In this document: positions 27,215 to 36,549 of the stretch, one piece after another | Position numbering within the stretch: position 1 is the first letter of the stretch | Layout of the letters: the number at the start of each line of letters is the position of its first letter | From: Streptomyces sp. CoH27 | Lineage (GTDB): Bacteria > Actinomycetota > Actinomycetes > Streptomycetales > Streptomycetaceae | DNA: 63,844 bases | Reading direction: 5' to 3' | Assembly: GCF_020181035.1 (NCBI RefSeq) | Contig: NZ_JAIQYY010000004.1 | Span: 75,213-139,056 of the forward strand | Translations under genes and position numbers: made by a program | Notes under the pieces: generated by a model | Seen by the model: the letters and a program-made list of their open reading frames with translations, nothing else | Told to the model about the DNA's origin: nothing | The model's database searches: none

Positions 27215-28546
27215 ATCCGGCGAACCCGGTGCGCCCGAACCCGCCCTCGCCGGAAGATGGTTGAAGAGCAGGTTCAGTACGATCGCGGACAGACAGCCCG
27301 CGCTGATGCCGCTGTTCATCACCGTCTGGAACCAGTCGGGGAACTTCTCGTACACCGTCGGCACACCCACCGGCAGCATGCCGATCGCCACCGAGACGGC
27401 CACCACCGTCAGATTGTGGTTGCCCTTGAAGTCCACCCTGGCCAGGGTCCGCAGCCCGCTCGCCGCGACCGTGCCGAACATGACCAGACCCGCGCCGCCC
27501 AGCACCGGCGCCGGGATCGCCGCGACCACCGCGCCCAGCTTGGGCAGCAGGCCGAGCAGCACCAGGATCCCGCCGGCCGCCGCGACCACCCACCGGCTGC
27601 GCACCCGCGTCATACCGACCAGGCCCACGTTCTGCGCGTACGCCGTGTAGGGGAAGGTGTTGAACACTCCGCCGAGCACGGTCGACAGACCGTCCGCGCG
27701 CAGCCCGTCGGCGAGGGGACGCGGCTCGACCTTCCGCTCGGTCAGCTCACCGACGGCGATCAGGTCACCGGTCGTCTCGGTCATGGACACCAGCGCCACC
27801 ACCAGCATCGACACGATCGCGGAGACGTGGAACGCCGGCGCCCCGAAGTGGAACGGCGTGCTGATGCCCACCCAGTCGGCGTCCTTCACCCCGCTGAAGT
27901 CGGTGAACCCGAACGGCACCGCGACCGCCAGGCCCACCGCGATGCCGACCAGGACGGCGATCCGGGAGAGGAAGGCGGGCGCGAACCGCTGCACACCCAG
28001 CACCACCGCCAGCACGAACGCCGCCAGCGCCAGGTTCCTGGGCTCCCCGAAGTTCTTGGCGCCGACCCCGCCTGCCGCCCAGTTGCCCGCGACCGGCAGC
28101 AGCGAGACCCCGATGATGAGGATCACCGTGCCGGTCACCAGCGGCGGGAAGAAGCGCAGCAGTCTGCCGAAGACCGGCGCGAGCAGCATGATCGCCAGCC
28201 CCGCGACGATCACCGCGCCGTAGATCGCGGGCAGTCCGCCGCCCGTCGTCCCGATCAGCACCATCGGCGACACGGCCGCGAACGTACAGCCCTGCATGAT
28301 CGGGAGCCGGACGCCGAACCGCCAGAAGCCGACACACTGGATCAGCGTGGCGATGCCGCACACCAGCAGATCGGCGGTGATCAGATACGCCAGATCGGCG
28401 GGCGACAGCTTCATCGCGCCGCCCACGATCAGCGGTACGGCGACGGCGCCCGCGTACATCGCGAGCACATGCTGCAGACCGAACGCGGCCAGTTGCCGTA
28501 CCGGCGGTATCTCGTCGACGGGGTGCACCTCTGCGGTGGTGGCCAT
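27182..28546 (-). CDS. nucleobase:cation symporter-2 family purine/pyrimidine permease
   Basis: This 454-residue membrane protein has about 12-14 hydrophobic helices. The NAT/NCS2 signature QNVGLVGMTRV and the helix-8 region MTETTGDLIAVGE are both present, as is the QH motif in helix 1 (GLQHVLAMYAG). It takes up uric acid, xanthine or uracil with H+ or Na+. The ATG at 28546 starts the standard N-terminus, and upstream in-frame sequence is not permease-like. The segment TTTGTTGATTTCCGG at 28616 resembles the one before the aldolase at 47555, hinting at shared purine-catabolism control. Confidence 0.92.
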   Translation of the reverse strand: MATTAEVHPVDEIPPVRQLAAFGLQHVLAMYAGAVAVPLIVGGAMKLSPADLAYLITADLLVCGIATLIQCVGFWRFGVRLPIMQGCTFAAVSPMVLIGTTGGGLPAIYGAVIVAGLAIMLLAPVFGRLLRFFPPLVTGTVILIIGVSLLPVAGNWAAGGVGAKNFGEPRNLALAAFVLAVVLGVQRFAPAFLSRIAVLVGIAVGLAVAVPFGFTDFSGVKDADWVGISTPFHFGAPAFHVSAIVSMLVVALVSMTETTGDLIAVGELTERKVEPRPLADGLRADGLSTVLGGVFNTFPYTAYAQNVGLVGMTRVRSRWVVAAAGGILVLLGLLPKLGAVVAAIPAPVLGGAGLVMFGTVAASGLRTLARVDFKGNHNLTVVAVSVAIGMLPVGVPTVYEKFPDWFQTVMNSGISAGCLSAIVLNLLFNHLPARAGSGAPGSPDSGSVAEPAGL

Positions 28547-28667
28547 GGGGACTCCAACATGCTGCGGGTGGACAGTGGCATCCGGACAGGAGGAGACCGT
28601 AAGCGCCTTGAACAGTTTGTTGATTTCCGGACTGTTGCCGTGGTGTGTCCTGCCCGACCGGCCTGTG

Positions 28668-30017
28668 TCACACCCGGCCGGGCTGTGCCGAGCGGGCCGC
28701 CGCGCGCAGCGCGTCCCAGTCGGCCAGCTTGACCACGCTCCGCCCGAGCCGGGCGCCCAGCTCGGTCTCGGCCCGCTGGATCGCCAGCCATCCGGTCCAC
28801 GGCACCGGTTCGAACCCGGCCGCCCGCAGCGCCGGCACCGGATCCTGAAGCGCCCGCTCGCCGAGGAGGCCGGGCGCGTCTGCGAGCAGCGAGGCCGCCG
28901 TCTCCTTGGCGCAGGGCCGGTTGGTGCCGATGACACCCGTCGGGCCGCGCTTGATCCATCCGGCGACGTACTCGCCGGGAGAGGGCACACCGCCGCGCAC
29001 GACCCGGCCCTCCTCGTGCGGCACGGTGCCGCTCGCCGGGTCGAACGGCAGCCCGTCCAGCGGCACTCCGCGATAACCGACCGACCGCAGCACCAGCTGG
29101 GCCGGCACCTCCTCGTACCGCCGTGTGCCCGTCACCCCGCCGTGTCCGTCCGGTGCCGTCCTCTCGAAGCGGACGGCGCCCACCCTGCCGCCGTCCGCGA
29201 GCAGTTCCACGGGCCGCAGAAAGAAACGCAGATCGATCCGCCGGCCGGCCGCCGTCCGCGGACGCTCCGCCCAGTCGCGCAGCACCTCCAGATTGCGCCG
29301 CTGCACCCCGGGCAGCGTGCCGGATTCGGCCGGGTCGAGCGCCAACTCGCCTGGCTGTACGACCACTTCGGTGTCCGGCAGGTCGCCCAGCTCGCGCAGC
29401 TCCTTGGTGGTGAAGCGGGCCTGCGCCGGACCGCGCCGGCCCACCATGTGCACCTCGCGGACCCCGCTTGCCGTCAGCGTGTCCAGGGCCGCCTGCGGGA
29501 TGTCCGTCGGACTCAGCTCCGCGGCACCCCGGACCAGCATCCGGGCGACGTCCACCGCCACATTGCCCACGCCGATGACGACGGCCGACCGCACCCCGCG
29601 CAGGAAGCCCGTGTCGGCCGCGTCCGGATGCGCGCTGTACCAGGCCACGAAGTCGGTCGCCGACCAGCTGCCCGGCAACTCCTCGCCGGGGATCCCGAGC
29701 CGGCGGTCGCCCGCGGCGCCCACGCAGTACACCACCGCGTGATACAGCTCCCGCAGCCGCTCCACCGGCAGCCCGCCCGGGCCGCCCACCCGGATCCCGC
29801 CGAGGAAGCGCACCCGCTCGTGCTCCAGCACCGCCGCGAGGCTGCCCTGCAGGGACTTGATCTTCTCGTGGTCCGGGGCGACGCCGTAGCGGACCAGGCC
29901 GTACGGGCACGGCAGCCGGTCCAGGACGTCCACCCGGACCCCGGGATCCCGCTGGACCAGGCTCTGGGCGGTGTAACACCCGCTCGGCCCCGAACCGACG
30001 ACGGCGACACGCAGCAC
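28668..30017 (-). CDS. FprA-like ferredoxin/adrenodoxin-NADP+ reductase
   Basis: This 449-residue flavoprotein has an N-terminal FAD motif VVGSGPSGCYTAQSL, then PYGLVRYGVAPDHEKIK, a second Rossmann motif VIGVGNVAVDVARML, EVHMVGRRGPAQARFT, and AGWIKRGPTGVIGTNR near the C-terminus, all typical of mitochondrial-type adrenodoxin reductases. It passes electrons from NADPH to ferredoxins, for example for P450s. GTG at 30017 follows AAGGAG. No ferredoxin or P450 gene is adjacent. Confidence 0.93.
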   Translation of the reverse strand: MLRVAVVGSGPSGCYTAQSLVQRDPGVRVDVLDRLPCPYGLVRYGVAPDHEKIKSLQGSLAAVLEHERVRFLGGIRVGGPGGLPVERLRELYHAVVYCVGAAGDRRLGIPGEELPGSWSATDFVAWYSAHPDAADTGFLRGVRSAVVIGVGNVAVDVARMLVRGAAELSPTDIPQAALDTLTASGVREVHMVGRRGPAQARFTTKELRELGDLPDTEVVVQPGELALDPAESGTLPGVQRRNLEVLRDWAERPRTAAGRRIDLRFFLRPVELLADGGRVGAVRFERTAPDGHGGVTGTRRYEEVPAQLVLRSVGYRGVPLDGLPFDPASGTVPHEEGRVVRGGVPSPGEYVAGWIKRGPTGVIGTNRPCAKETAASLLADAPGLLGERALQDPVPALRAAGFEPVPWTGWLAIQRAETELGARLGRSVVKLADWDALRAAARSAQPGRV

Positions 30018-30194
30018 AGCGGAACTCCTTGGCGGAAGGAGGGTGTGCGGACGGCTCCAGCATGACACCGCCCCGCGCGTGGCGGCAGGGGCCGGCGGGA
30101 TGACGCGGCCGCGTGTTCCTTCGTATGGAGTGTGATCACGCGGTTACGTCGCGTATGTGCCAGGAGTGAGGGGAGTTGACCATCGCCAGGGGCG

Positions 30195-30863
30195 TCAGCT
30201 CAGGTCCGTGCGCTCCTCCGTCGCGAAGAACCGGGACAGATCCCGCTCCCGCGCCCCGGAACCCGTCTCGCTCTCCGGTGGCATCCCCAGCGACCAGTCG
30301 AGCCCGTACCGCTGGAACAGCTCGGCCCGCAGCGCCGGAATCGGCATCGGCACCCCCGGGATCAGTGCCGCGTACACCGCCCCCATCAGCACGGCGCGCA
30401 GCATCGGGTAGTCGGCGGCGACGTTCTGGGAGCCGTAGCGGGCGACGGTGTCCCCGAGCAGTTCCCCGAGCCGCTGTTGCTCCGGACACTGCACGAAGCC
30501 CTCCCCCTGGAGCAGTCCGGCCATGTGCTGCCGCATCAGCACGGGATGGTCGCGGGCCAGGCCCAGGATCGCGTCGATGGCCCGGGCCAGCCGCTCCGGG
30601 CCGTCCTCGGTGCGCGGCTCGCGCTCCAGGGCCTCCTCCAGCGTGCGGTGCATCAGCCGGTGCACCGCGGACTGCACCAACTGGCGCTTGCCGGGGAAGT
30701 AGTACGACACCAGCCCGCGCGCCGAACCCGCCCGGTCGGCGATGTCGCCCAGCGTGGTGGCCTCGAAGCCGTGCTCGCCGACCAGTTCAACGGCCGCCTG
30801 CAACAGCCGTTCCCGGGAACGCCGTCGCAACTCTTCATTGACCGAGGCGCTGCGCGGGGACAT
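30195..30863 (-). CDS. TetR-family transcriptional regulator
   Basis: This 222-residue protein has an N-terminal helix-turn-helix (LLQAAVELVGEHGFEATTLGDIADRAGSARGLVSYYF read as separate helices) and an all-helical ligand domain. AGGAG lies 8 bases before the ATG. A strong palindrome just upstream overlaps its own promoter, so it is probably autoregulated. It may also control fpr downstream on the same strand, although 177 bases separate them. The ligand is unknown. Confidence 0.88.
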   Translation of the reverse strand: MSPRSASVNEELRRRSRERLLQAAVELVGEHGFEATTLGDIADRAGSARGLVSYYFPGKRQLVQSAVHRLMHRTLEEALEREPRTEDGPERLARAIDAILGLARDHPVLMRQHMAGLLQGEGFVQCPEQQRLGELLGDTVARYGSQNVAADYPMLRAVLMGAVYAALIPGVPMPIPALRAELFQRYGLDWSLGMPPESETGSGARERDLSRFFATEERTDLS

Positions 30864-30877
30864 CCTGTAACTCCTGC

Positions 30878-30902
30878 GTTGACTGGCTGCCAGCCAACTA
30901 TA
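30878..30902. promoter_or_regulatory. TetR autoregulatory operator and -10 box
   Basis: TGGCTGCCAGCCA (30884-30896) is a near-perfect palindrome within the longer imperfect repeat GTTGACTGGCTGCCAGCCAAC. On the leftward strand a -10-like TATAGT (complement of 30897-30902) is immediately before it, so a bound dimer would cover the transcription start. Confidence 0.6.
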
Positions 30903-31041
30903 CTCACGCAGGGAAGCACCGCCGTGTGCGGGGCCCGTCCAGGGCTGCCGTCCGTCTGGGGCGACGCGGGGGATCGTCTCAGGCGGACGGCGTGCGGGCG
31001 AGCCCTTGTTCCCGGCCCACTTCCCAGGCCTCCGGCGACGC

Positions 31042-31734
31042 TCAGCCGACCAGGTCCAGCACCGGCAGCAGCGCGTCGGGCCGTTCCGTGACCGGCAGAT
31101 GGTCCACGAAGTGCACCCGGCAGCCGAGCGCGGCCGCGCCGCCGTCCGCCTCCTTGCTGTCGCCGACCATGACCACCTGCCGGGGATCGGCGTCCAGCGC
31201 CCCACAGGCGACTGAGAACAGCCGCGGGTCCGGCTTCTGCACCCCGTGTTCGTACGACAGCACGTACGCGTCCACGTACGGGTCGAGCCCGTGCGCGCGG
31301 AACACCGGGCGCAGGTCCCAGCCGATGTTGCTGACCACGCCGACCCCGATCCCGCGCTCGTGCAGGGTGCGCAGCACCTCGGCGGCGTCCGGGTACGGGG
31401 ACCAGGCTGCCGGGGCCATGTGCCGCTCGTACAGGGCGTCGTACAACCCCGGGTCGGGCAGCGGCACTTGCCGGGCCGCGCCGGTGTAGGCGGCCCGGTG
31501 CAGTTCCGCCGTCTCGTCCCGCACCGCCCAGAGTGCGGCCAGGTCCGCCGGCAGCTCGACCGGATCCACACCGCCGCCCGGCAGTGCACCGGCCGCGTCC
31601 AACGCCCGTGCCGTCTCACTCAGTCGGGGCTCGGACAGGGTGTGCCCCGACGCGTCGAGCGTCGCACGCAGCCAGGACTCGGCGGACTCGATCCGGAACA
31701 GCGTCCCGGAGAAGTCGAACAGCACAGCAGTCAT
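31042..31734 (-). CDS. HAD-superfamily hydrolase
   Basis: This 230-residue protein has motif I as DFSGTL (the usual second Asp is Ser), motif II GVVSNIG, a Lys in GVQKPDPRLF and motif IV MVGDSKEAD. Replacement of D+2 by Ser is uncommon and may weaken phosphatase activity or mark a different subgroup. The fold has a helical cap after motif I. Its ATG overlaps the stop of a PAP2 remnant by ATGA, suggesting that the two were once coupled. Confidence 0.88.
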   Translation of the reverse strand: MTAVLFDFSGTLFRIESAESWLRATLDASGHTLSEPRLSETARALDAAGALPGGGVDPVELPADLAALWAVRDETAELHRAAYTGAARQVPLPDPGLYDALYERHMAPAAWSPYPDAAEVLRTLHERGIGVGVVSNIGWDLRPVFRAHGLDPYVDAYVLSYEHGVQKPDPRLFSVACGALDADPRQVVMVGDSKEADGGAAALGCRVHFVDHLPVTERPDALLPVLDLVG

Positions 31735-31949
31735 GTCCTTGACTCTATCGGGGCTGCATTACCGGCGTTTACGGGCGAGTTGCCACTGCCGGGCCGTGGC
31801 CACTCGTACGCCGTCACCGCCAGGGCCGCCACTGCCGCCCCGAACAGCCGGCCACCGACCACGTCCGAGGGCCAGTGGACCCCCGGCCATGCCCGGGTCA
31901 CCCTGAGCGGATCCCGGACCCAGTCCGTCAGCACCCGGAAGACCTGCAT
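31731..31949 (-). pseudogene. PAP2-type phosphatase C-terminal remnant
   Basis: The frame includes GVHWPSDVVGGRLFGAAVAAL, the last conserved motif (with catalytic His) and terminal helix of PAP2 phosphatases. The preceding motifs (KxxxxxxRP and PSGH) are absent. The nominal ATG only adds a short unrelated stretch, so most of the gene has been deleted. The stop overlaps the HAD start. Confidence 0.7.
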
Positions 31950-32019
31950 GAGACCACGGTCCCGGACGGCCCAGCGATCTGAGCCGGTCGGCCGGGTCGC
32001 CGGCCGGCGGGCGGGAGGC

Positions 32020-32796
32020 TCAGCCGAGTGCCCGCAGCCCCGGTACCAGCGTCACCAGCACCGGGATCACCGGCACCAGCGCCGCCAGTGCCGTCAGGCG
32101 GAGCCGGTGCAGGGCGGGGAGGCGGTCCGGGGCGGTGAGCAGGCGGTGCACGCGCTGCGGCACATGGGCCTGCGGGGTGGGGGAGGGGCCGAACACGCCC
32201 CGCTCCCCATGGGCGAGGAGCACGTCGAGCTGACGCCCGCTCAGGCGGCGCAGCGCGGCCGTGGTGACGACCAGCTGGGGTGCCGTACCCGACAGCCATC
32301 AGGCGTCGGGACGCCCGCCCTCCAGCACCACGAACCGGCCGCTTCCCGGCTCCTCGCCCGACAACAGCGGTGCGCTCACGAGGAGTTCGGCCCGCCGGGC
32401 ACGGCGTCGCGCCCGGGACCGCACGACCTCACGCACCGGCATCGCGAGGCTCCACAGGCCCCCCGCGGCGAGCAGCACGGCAGTGGCGAGCAGCAGGGCA
32501 GTGGCGGCGGACCACGGTCCGGCCGTCCCGAGCGCGTACGCGTCCACGAGCGCGCGCGGAGCCGGGGGCGAACACATGCCCGCGCACCGCCTGCCAGGCC
32601 GCGGCCGCGCTGAGCGTCATCGACAGCGCGCAGCACAGCAGGACGGCCACCACGACGCTCCCTCAGAGGGGGTACCCCCAGCCACGCCCAGAGGCACGAT
32701 CGGTTCGCGGTCCGCCCAGTCGGCCCGGGCGAGCAGCCGGGGGGCGACGACGGTGGTCAAGGCGCCGAGCAGCAGCCGTGCCACGGGGACCGTCAT
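32020..32796 (-). pseudogene. M56-family membrane metallopeptidase pseudogene
   Basis: Pieces of one protein lie in several frames. The N-terminal helix TVPVARLLLGALTTVVAPRLL comes first. Then, after a shift near 32650, VVAVLLCCALSMTLSAAAAW appears, and after another, LLLATAVLLAAGGLW and RFVVLEGGRPDA-stop. Then TALRRLSGRQLDVLLAHGERG and a final helix LAALVPVIPVLVTLVPGL. The HExxH zinc motif that should follow LLAH is gone (it reads HGERG). An internal GGGGGTACCCCC-type palindrome marks the first frameshift. Such genes normally pair with BlaI; none is present. Confidence 0.8.
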
Positions 32797-32889
32797 GGGC
32801 AACACCCGATGAGCGCGTGGCCGCTCACCGTGCGGCCCATGGGGCCGAAGTGACGCAGACAATGCTTCCGGCGCCGCTGCCCGAGCCGT

Positions 32890-33441
32890 TCACATGGTGA
32901 GCAGCATCGCGACCATGCCGATCCCCATCGACAGCCGGCACGCCCGCGCCAGCTCCGGGCGGTCGCCCCAGCGGGCGGACCCGGGCCCGGCCACCGCGAC
33001 GGCGGCGGGCACCAGACGGGCGCCGGCGAGCAGCACGTACCCCATGAAGTACACCAGGAGCGCGCCGGTCAGCGGCGGCACCCCGATGCCGCCGTGCACA
33101 TGGTGGGCGGCGGGCGGGGCGGTGGCCGTCGCCGCCGCCATGTAGACCATCGCGGACATGCCCACCAGGTGGTGCAGATGATGCGAGGCGGTGCGGGCGG
33201 CCCACAGCGCGCGCAGCGCCGCCGCACCGAACACCGCCGCGTACACCGGCCACGCCCATTGCGGCGGCGTGAAGACGGCCGCCGGTACGGCCATCAGGGC
33301 CATCCCGAAACCCATCAGCGCCTCGCCGCCCGCGGACCGGCGCTGTTCCTCGACCCGGCTGCGCATCCGCAACAGGCAGTAGGCCCCGGTCGCCGTGCAC
33401 AGCGCGACCAGCAGCCAGGCCGCCGGTACCGGTCCGTGCAC
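32890..33441 (-). CDS. DUF5134 family multi-helix membrane protein
   Basis: This 183-residue protein has five hydrophobic helices and a His-rich loop (ASHHLHHLVGMSAMVYM, AAHHVHGG). His clusters in membrane loops suggest copper or heme contact, but the function is unknown. GTG at 33441 has GGGGAGG 6 bases upstream, and a GTG two codons earlier would overlap that site. In Streptomyces these genes often sit beside M56 peptidases, which here is a pseudogene. Confidence 0.75.
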   Translation of the reverse strand: MHGPVPAAWLLVALCTATGAYCLLRMRSRVEEQRRSAGGEALMGFGMALMAVPAAVFTPPQWAWPVYAAVFGAAALRALWAARTASHHLHHLVGMSAMVYMAAATATAPPAAHHVHGGIGVPPLTGALLVYFMGYVLLAGARLVPAAVAVAGPGSARWGDRPELARACRLSMGIGMVAMLLTM

Positions 33442-33582
33442 GCGCACCTCCCCGCTCGACGGTCGGTCGAAGGACGTCGATGGATGCGATGCCCATGCCG
33501 TGCGGGGCGCACGCGAGCGCAAGGGTGTACACGGGGAGCGTTCGGCGGAGCACGGCTGGTGAGGGCCGCCGAGGCAGAGATA

Positions 33583-33596
33583 TTTTACGAGTAAAA
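33583..33596. promoter_or_regulatory. MarR-type operator upstream of the exporter operon
   Basis: TTTTACGAGTAAAA is a perfect 14-base palindrome in a rare AT-rich patch between the divergent DUF5134 and FUSC genes. It ends 15 bases before the FUSC start region, next to a TAAATT -10-like element. A MarR gene is second in the operon, so autoregulation is likely. Confidence 0.75.
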
Positions 33597-33610
33597 CACA
33601 TGCTAAATTG

Positions 33611-35299
33611 ATGGGTATGAGCAGTGTGACCCGCCGTCTTCCCCTCGCTGGAGTGCTCCGCCTCGGGCGGCCCTCGGACATCTGGTTCAAGCCCGCGCTG
33701 AGCGTGGTCGCCGCGGTCGCCCCGCCCAATCTGATCCTTTTGGCGCTCGGCCGTCTCGACCTCGCCATGTACACGATGGCCGGATCGCTGTGCGCCCTCT
33801 ACGGCCACAACCGGCCCTACGCCGCCCGGGCCCGCGTCCTCGCGTGGGTGGTGCTCGGCATGGTCGGCGGCCTCGCGCTCTCGCTGCTCGCGGCGTCGCT
33901 CACCACCGACGCCGTCGTCCTGGTCACCGTCGGCGCCGTCATGGCGGCCGTGCAGAAGGCCGTGTGCGACGCCACCCGGGTCGGACCGCCCGCCAACGTG
34001 GTCCTCACCTTCATCAGCTCCGCCTCGCTGTTCGCCCCGCAGACTCTCGGCGAGGTCCCCGGGCATGTCGGGCTGGCCCTGGCGGCGGGCGCCTGGGCCT
34101 GGCTGGTCGGCATGGCACCCGGGCTGCTGCGCCCGCACGGCCCCGAACGCCGCGCCACCGCCCAGGCCCTGAACTCCGCCGCCGCGTACGCCGCCACGGA
34201 CGGCACCGGCGACGGACACGCCAGGGTCCGCGCGGCGAGCGCCGCCGCGATCCACGCCGCCTGGCAGTCCCTGCTCGCCGCCCGCCCCGACCGCGCACGA
34301 CGCGCCCTCGAACAGCTCCTGGTGCGGGCCGAGGTCGCCCTCGCCGCCCCCGCCGACAGCGACCCCGACCGGCTGCGCGCCTGGGCCCGCGAACTGCGGG
34401 GCACCGGCCGGATCCCGAGGGTCGAGCTGCCCCGCGAGCCGGCCGACGAGCTCCTCGGCCTGGAGCTGGCACTCGACCGTCCGCAAAGGAAGTCGTGGCA
34501 GCGGCTCGCTCCACTGGCGCCGATCGCCGCGCGCACCGCGATCGGCTGCGCCCTTGCCGGCTACGCCTCTCTTGCGCTCGGCGTCGGCCGCCCGTACTGG
34601 GCCCTGGTCACAGCGGCCTCCCTCTATCAGGCGAACGTCACCCTCACCTGGAGCCGAGGCGTCCAGCGCGTCGTCGGCAACCTCGTCGGCGTGCTCGCCT
34701 TCGCCGCCCTCGCCCCGTTCGCCCATCTCCACCCGGCCGTCCTGGTGCTGTGCTGCCTCGCCCTCAACTTCGGCGCCGAGGCGCTGATCGGCCGCAACTA
34801 CTGGCTCGGCAGCGTCTGCGTGACCCCGATGGCCCTGCTCATCACCGAGTTCGCCCGCAGCCAGGATCCCGGCCGCCTGATCACCGAACGGGTCCTGGAC
34901 ACCCTCGTCGGCGCGGTGGTCGGCTTCGTCGCGGCCGTCGCCGTCACCAACCGGCGCGCCGGCGACCGCCTCGAACACGCCCTGACCACGGCGGAACGCG
35001 CCCGCGAGAACGCCGCCCGGCTGCTCGCCGAGCCGCACCCGGCACCCCACGCCCTGGAGTCCGCCCGCCGCGGCCTCACCGCCGCCCTCGCCGACCTGCG
35101 CGCCACGGCCGACGCCGCGGCCGGCGAGTGGTGGCAGCGCGCTCTGCCCGAGGAGCGGGTCGTGCTCGCGGAGCAGAGCGGACACCGTACGCTCGCGGCG
35201 ACGGTACGACGCCAGGGGTTCGTACCGTGGCAGAACGAGGCCCAGGCCCGCGACCGGGGCCAGGGCCCGGGCAGGGCGACGGAGGACATACGGCCATGA
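33611..35299 (+). CDS. FUSC/aromatic-acid-exporter-family membrane protein
   Basis: This protein of about 562 residues is built as two membrane blocks (about residues 35-175 and 290-445), each with five to six helices, around cytoplasmic helical segments ([14 protein letters not shown] and the C-terminal [13 protein letters not shown] region). This is the PET/FUSC layout of efflux proteins for aromatic acids and related compounds. ATG codons at 33611 and 33617 are both possible. It overlaps the MarR gene by ATGA. A 14-base palindrome lies in the promoter. Confidence 0.87.
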   Translation: MGMSSVTRRLPLAGVLRLGRPSDIWFKPALSVVAAVAPPNLILLALGRLDLAMYTMAGSLCALYGHNRPYAARARVLAWVVLGMVGGLALSLLAASLTTDAVVLVTVGAVMAAVQKAVCDATRVGPPANVVLTFISSASLFAPQTLGEVPGHVGLALAAGAWAWLVGMAPGLLRPHGPERRATAQALNSAAAYAATDGTGDGHARVRAASAAAIHAAWQSLLAARPDRARRALEQLLVRAEVALAAPADSDPDRLRAWARELRGTGRIPRVELPREPADELLGLELALDRPQRKSWQRLAPLAPIAARTAIGCALAGYASLALGVGRPYWALVTAASLYQANVTLTWSRGVQRVVGNLVGVLAFAALAPFAHLHPAVLVLCCLALNFGAEALIGRNYWLGSVCVTPMALLITEFARSQDPGRLITERVLDTLVGAVVGFVAAVAVTNRRAGDRLEHALTTAERARENAARLLAEPHPAPHALESARRGLTAALADLRATADAAAGEWWQRALPEERVVLAEQSGHRTLAATVRRQGFVPWQNEAQARDRGQGPGRATEDIRP

Positions 35300-36495
35300 C
35301 GGCGACGAACGACGGACCGGCGCCCGGGGACGACGGAGCGGGCACGGGCGCGGGGGCAGAGGCCTGGGCGGGCGCGGCTTCGGTTCCGGTATCGGTTCCG
35401 GTTTCGGCTCCAGGGACGGAGGCGAGGCCTGGCGGCGGAGCGGAGCGGGGTGGTGGGGGGCGACGGGACGCTGGGGCCTCGGCTGGTGGGGGGCGAGGGG
35501 ACGTTGAGGTTCCGGTCGGTGCAGGGCGAGCGGATGCCGAGGTCTCGGCCGGCGCGCGGTCGAGGGGGGCCGAGGTTTCGGCCGGCGTGCGGCCAAGGGA
35601 CGCACATGCTTCGACCGGCGTGCGGCCGGGGGAAGCGGAAGCCCCGACGGGCGTGCGAGCGCGGCGCGTGGCGACCATGGCCGACGCCGGCGCCGGAACG
35701 GGGGCGGAGACCGGGGGCGGCGTGGATTCCGGGTCCGGAGCCGGCATCGACCCCGCCTCCGGCACTGCCTCCGGCTCTGGCTCTGGCACTGCCTCCGGCC
35801 CTGCCTCTGGCTCCGGTATGGGCACCGGCTCTGGCGCCGGCATCGGCTCTGGGACCGGCATTGGCTCGGGTTCCGGCGTTGAATCCGGCTCTGGGACCAG
35901 CTCGGGCCCTGGCACCGATGCCGGCTCCGGCACCGGCATCAGAACCGGCCGCGGCACCGGAGCAGCCGCCGGTATCGGGCGTGGTGCCGGGGCGGGTGAC
36001 ACCGTCGCCGGCGTGGTTCAGCAGTGGCGGGCGGTGCATCCCGGGCTGGACACCGGGCCCATGGAGGTCATCGGACGTATCAACCGATGCGCCGCTCTCC
36101 TTCAGCAGGCCGAGGACGCGCCGCTGCGGCGGGCCGGTCTCAGCCGTGCGGAGTTCGACCTGCTCGGCGCGCTGCGCCGCACCGGTCACGAGCTGACCGC
36201 GGGGGAGCTGGCCCGGGAGACCTTCTCCTCCGGGGCCGCCGTGACCAAGCGGCTCAAACAGCTGACCGAACGTGGACTGGTCGAGCGGCGCGGCGACACC
36301 CGCGACCGCCGCGTCGCCCACCTCCGGCTCACCGACGCCGGCCGTGACCTCGTCGACGGCATCCTCCCCGAGCAACTCGCCTACGAGACCGCCGTACTGG
36401 CGGTCCTGGACCCGGAAGGACAGGGTGAACTCGCCGGTCTGCTGGGCGAGTTGCTCAGCCGGCTGGAGGGCCGCATGGGGGCGCTGCGCGCATAG
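35296..36495 (+). CDS. MarR-family regulator with a long repeat-rich N-terminal extension
   Basis: The 399-residue protein has a normal MarR domain only in its last 165 residues ([63 protein letters not shown] wing). The first 235 residues are low complexity: seven 11-residue repeats at 53-129, then a Gly-Ser-rich tract at 131-235. An internal ATG at 35677 would remove the 11-residue repeats but not the Gly-Ser tract. The coupled ATGA start with the exporter supports the long form. It probably represses its own operon through the palindrome at 33583. Confidence 0.85.
   Translation: MTATNDGPAPGDDGAGTGAGAEAWAGAASVPVSVPVSAPGTEARPGGGAERGGGGRRDAGASAGGGRGDVEVPVGAGRADAEVSAGARSRGAEVSAGVRPRDAHASTGVRPGEAEAPTGVRARRVATMADAGAGTGAETGGGVDSGSGAGIDPASGTASGSGSGTASGPASGSGMGTGSGAGIGSGTGIGSGSGVESGSGTSSGPGTDAGSGTGIRTGRGTGAAAGIGRGAGAGDTVAGVVQQWRAVHPGLDTGPMEVIGRINRCAALLQQAEDAPLRRAGLSRAEFDLLGALRRTGHELTAGELARETFSSGAAVTKRLKQLTERGLVERRGDTRDRRVAHLRLTDAGRDLVDGILPEQLAYETAVLAVLDPEGQGELAGLLGELLSRLEGRMGALRA
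35452..35682 (+). repeat. seven 33-bp tandem repeats coding 11-residue units
   Basis: The units are [66 protein letters not shown] and [11 protein letters not shown]. All begin with Gly and keep Arg near position 3-4 and a small-residue end. They lie inside the MarR gene, in frame, so copy number can change without breaking the protein. Confidence 0.85.
35686..36000 (+). repeat. Gly-Ser/Thr simple-sequence tract in the MarR gene
   Basis: About 105 codons of Gly alternating with Ser, Thr or Ala (for example [10 protein letters not shown]) are encoded by GGC-TCC/TCT-type hexamer repeats. Unusual TCT codons appear here, unlike the surrounding codon use, consistent with recent slippage-driven growth. 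Confidence 0.8.
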
Positions 36496-36549
36496 CGGCG
36501 CGGGGTCGCAGTCCAGGACGGGTGCTGATCACGTCCTCCTCCCAGGCCT

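Noticed and set aside
32825..35605. A 926-codon minus-strand frame
   Set aside because: It runs antisense to the FUSC exporter and through the DUF5134 region in a wrong frame. No motif or ribosome binding site is seen.
35076..36002. A Pro-Glu/Pro-Ala repeat protein on the minus strand
   Set aside because: The PEP-like repeats are the antisense reading of the Gly-Ser tract of the MarR gene. There is no independent start signal.
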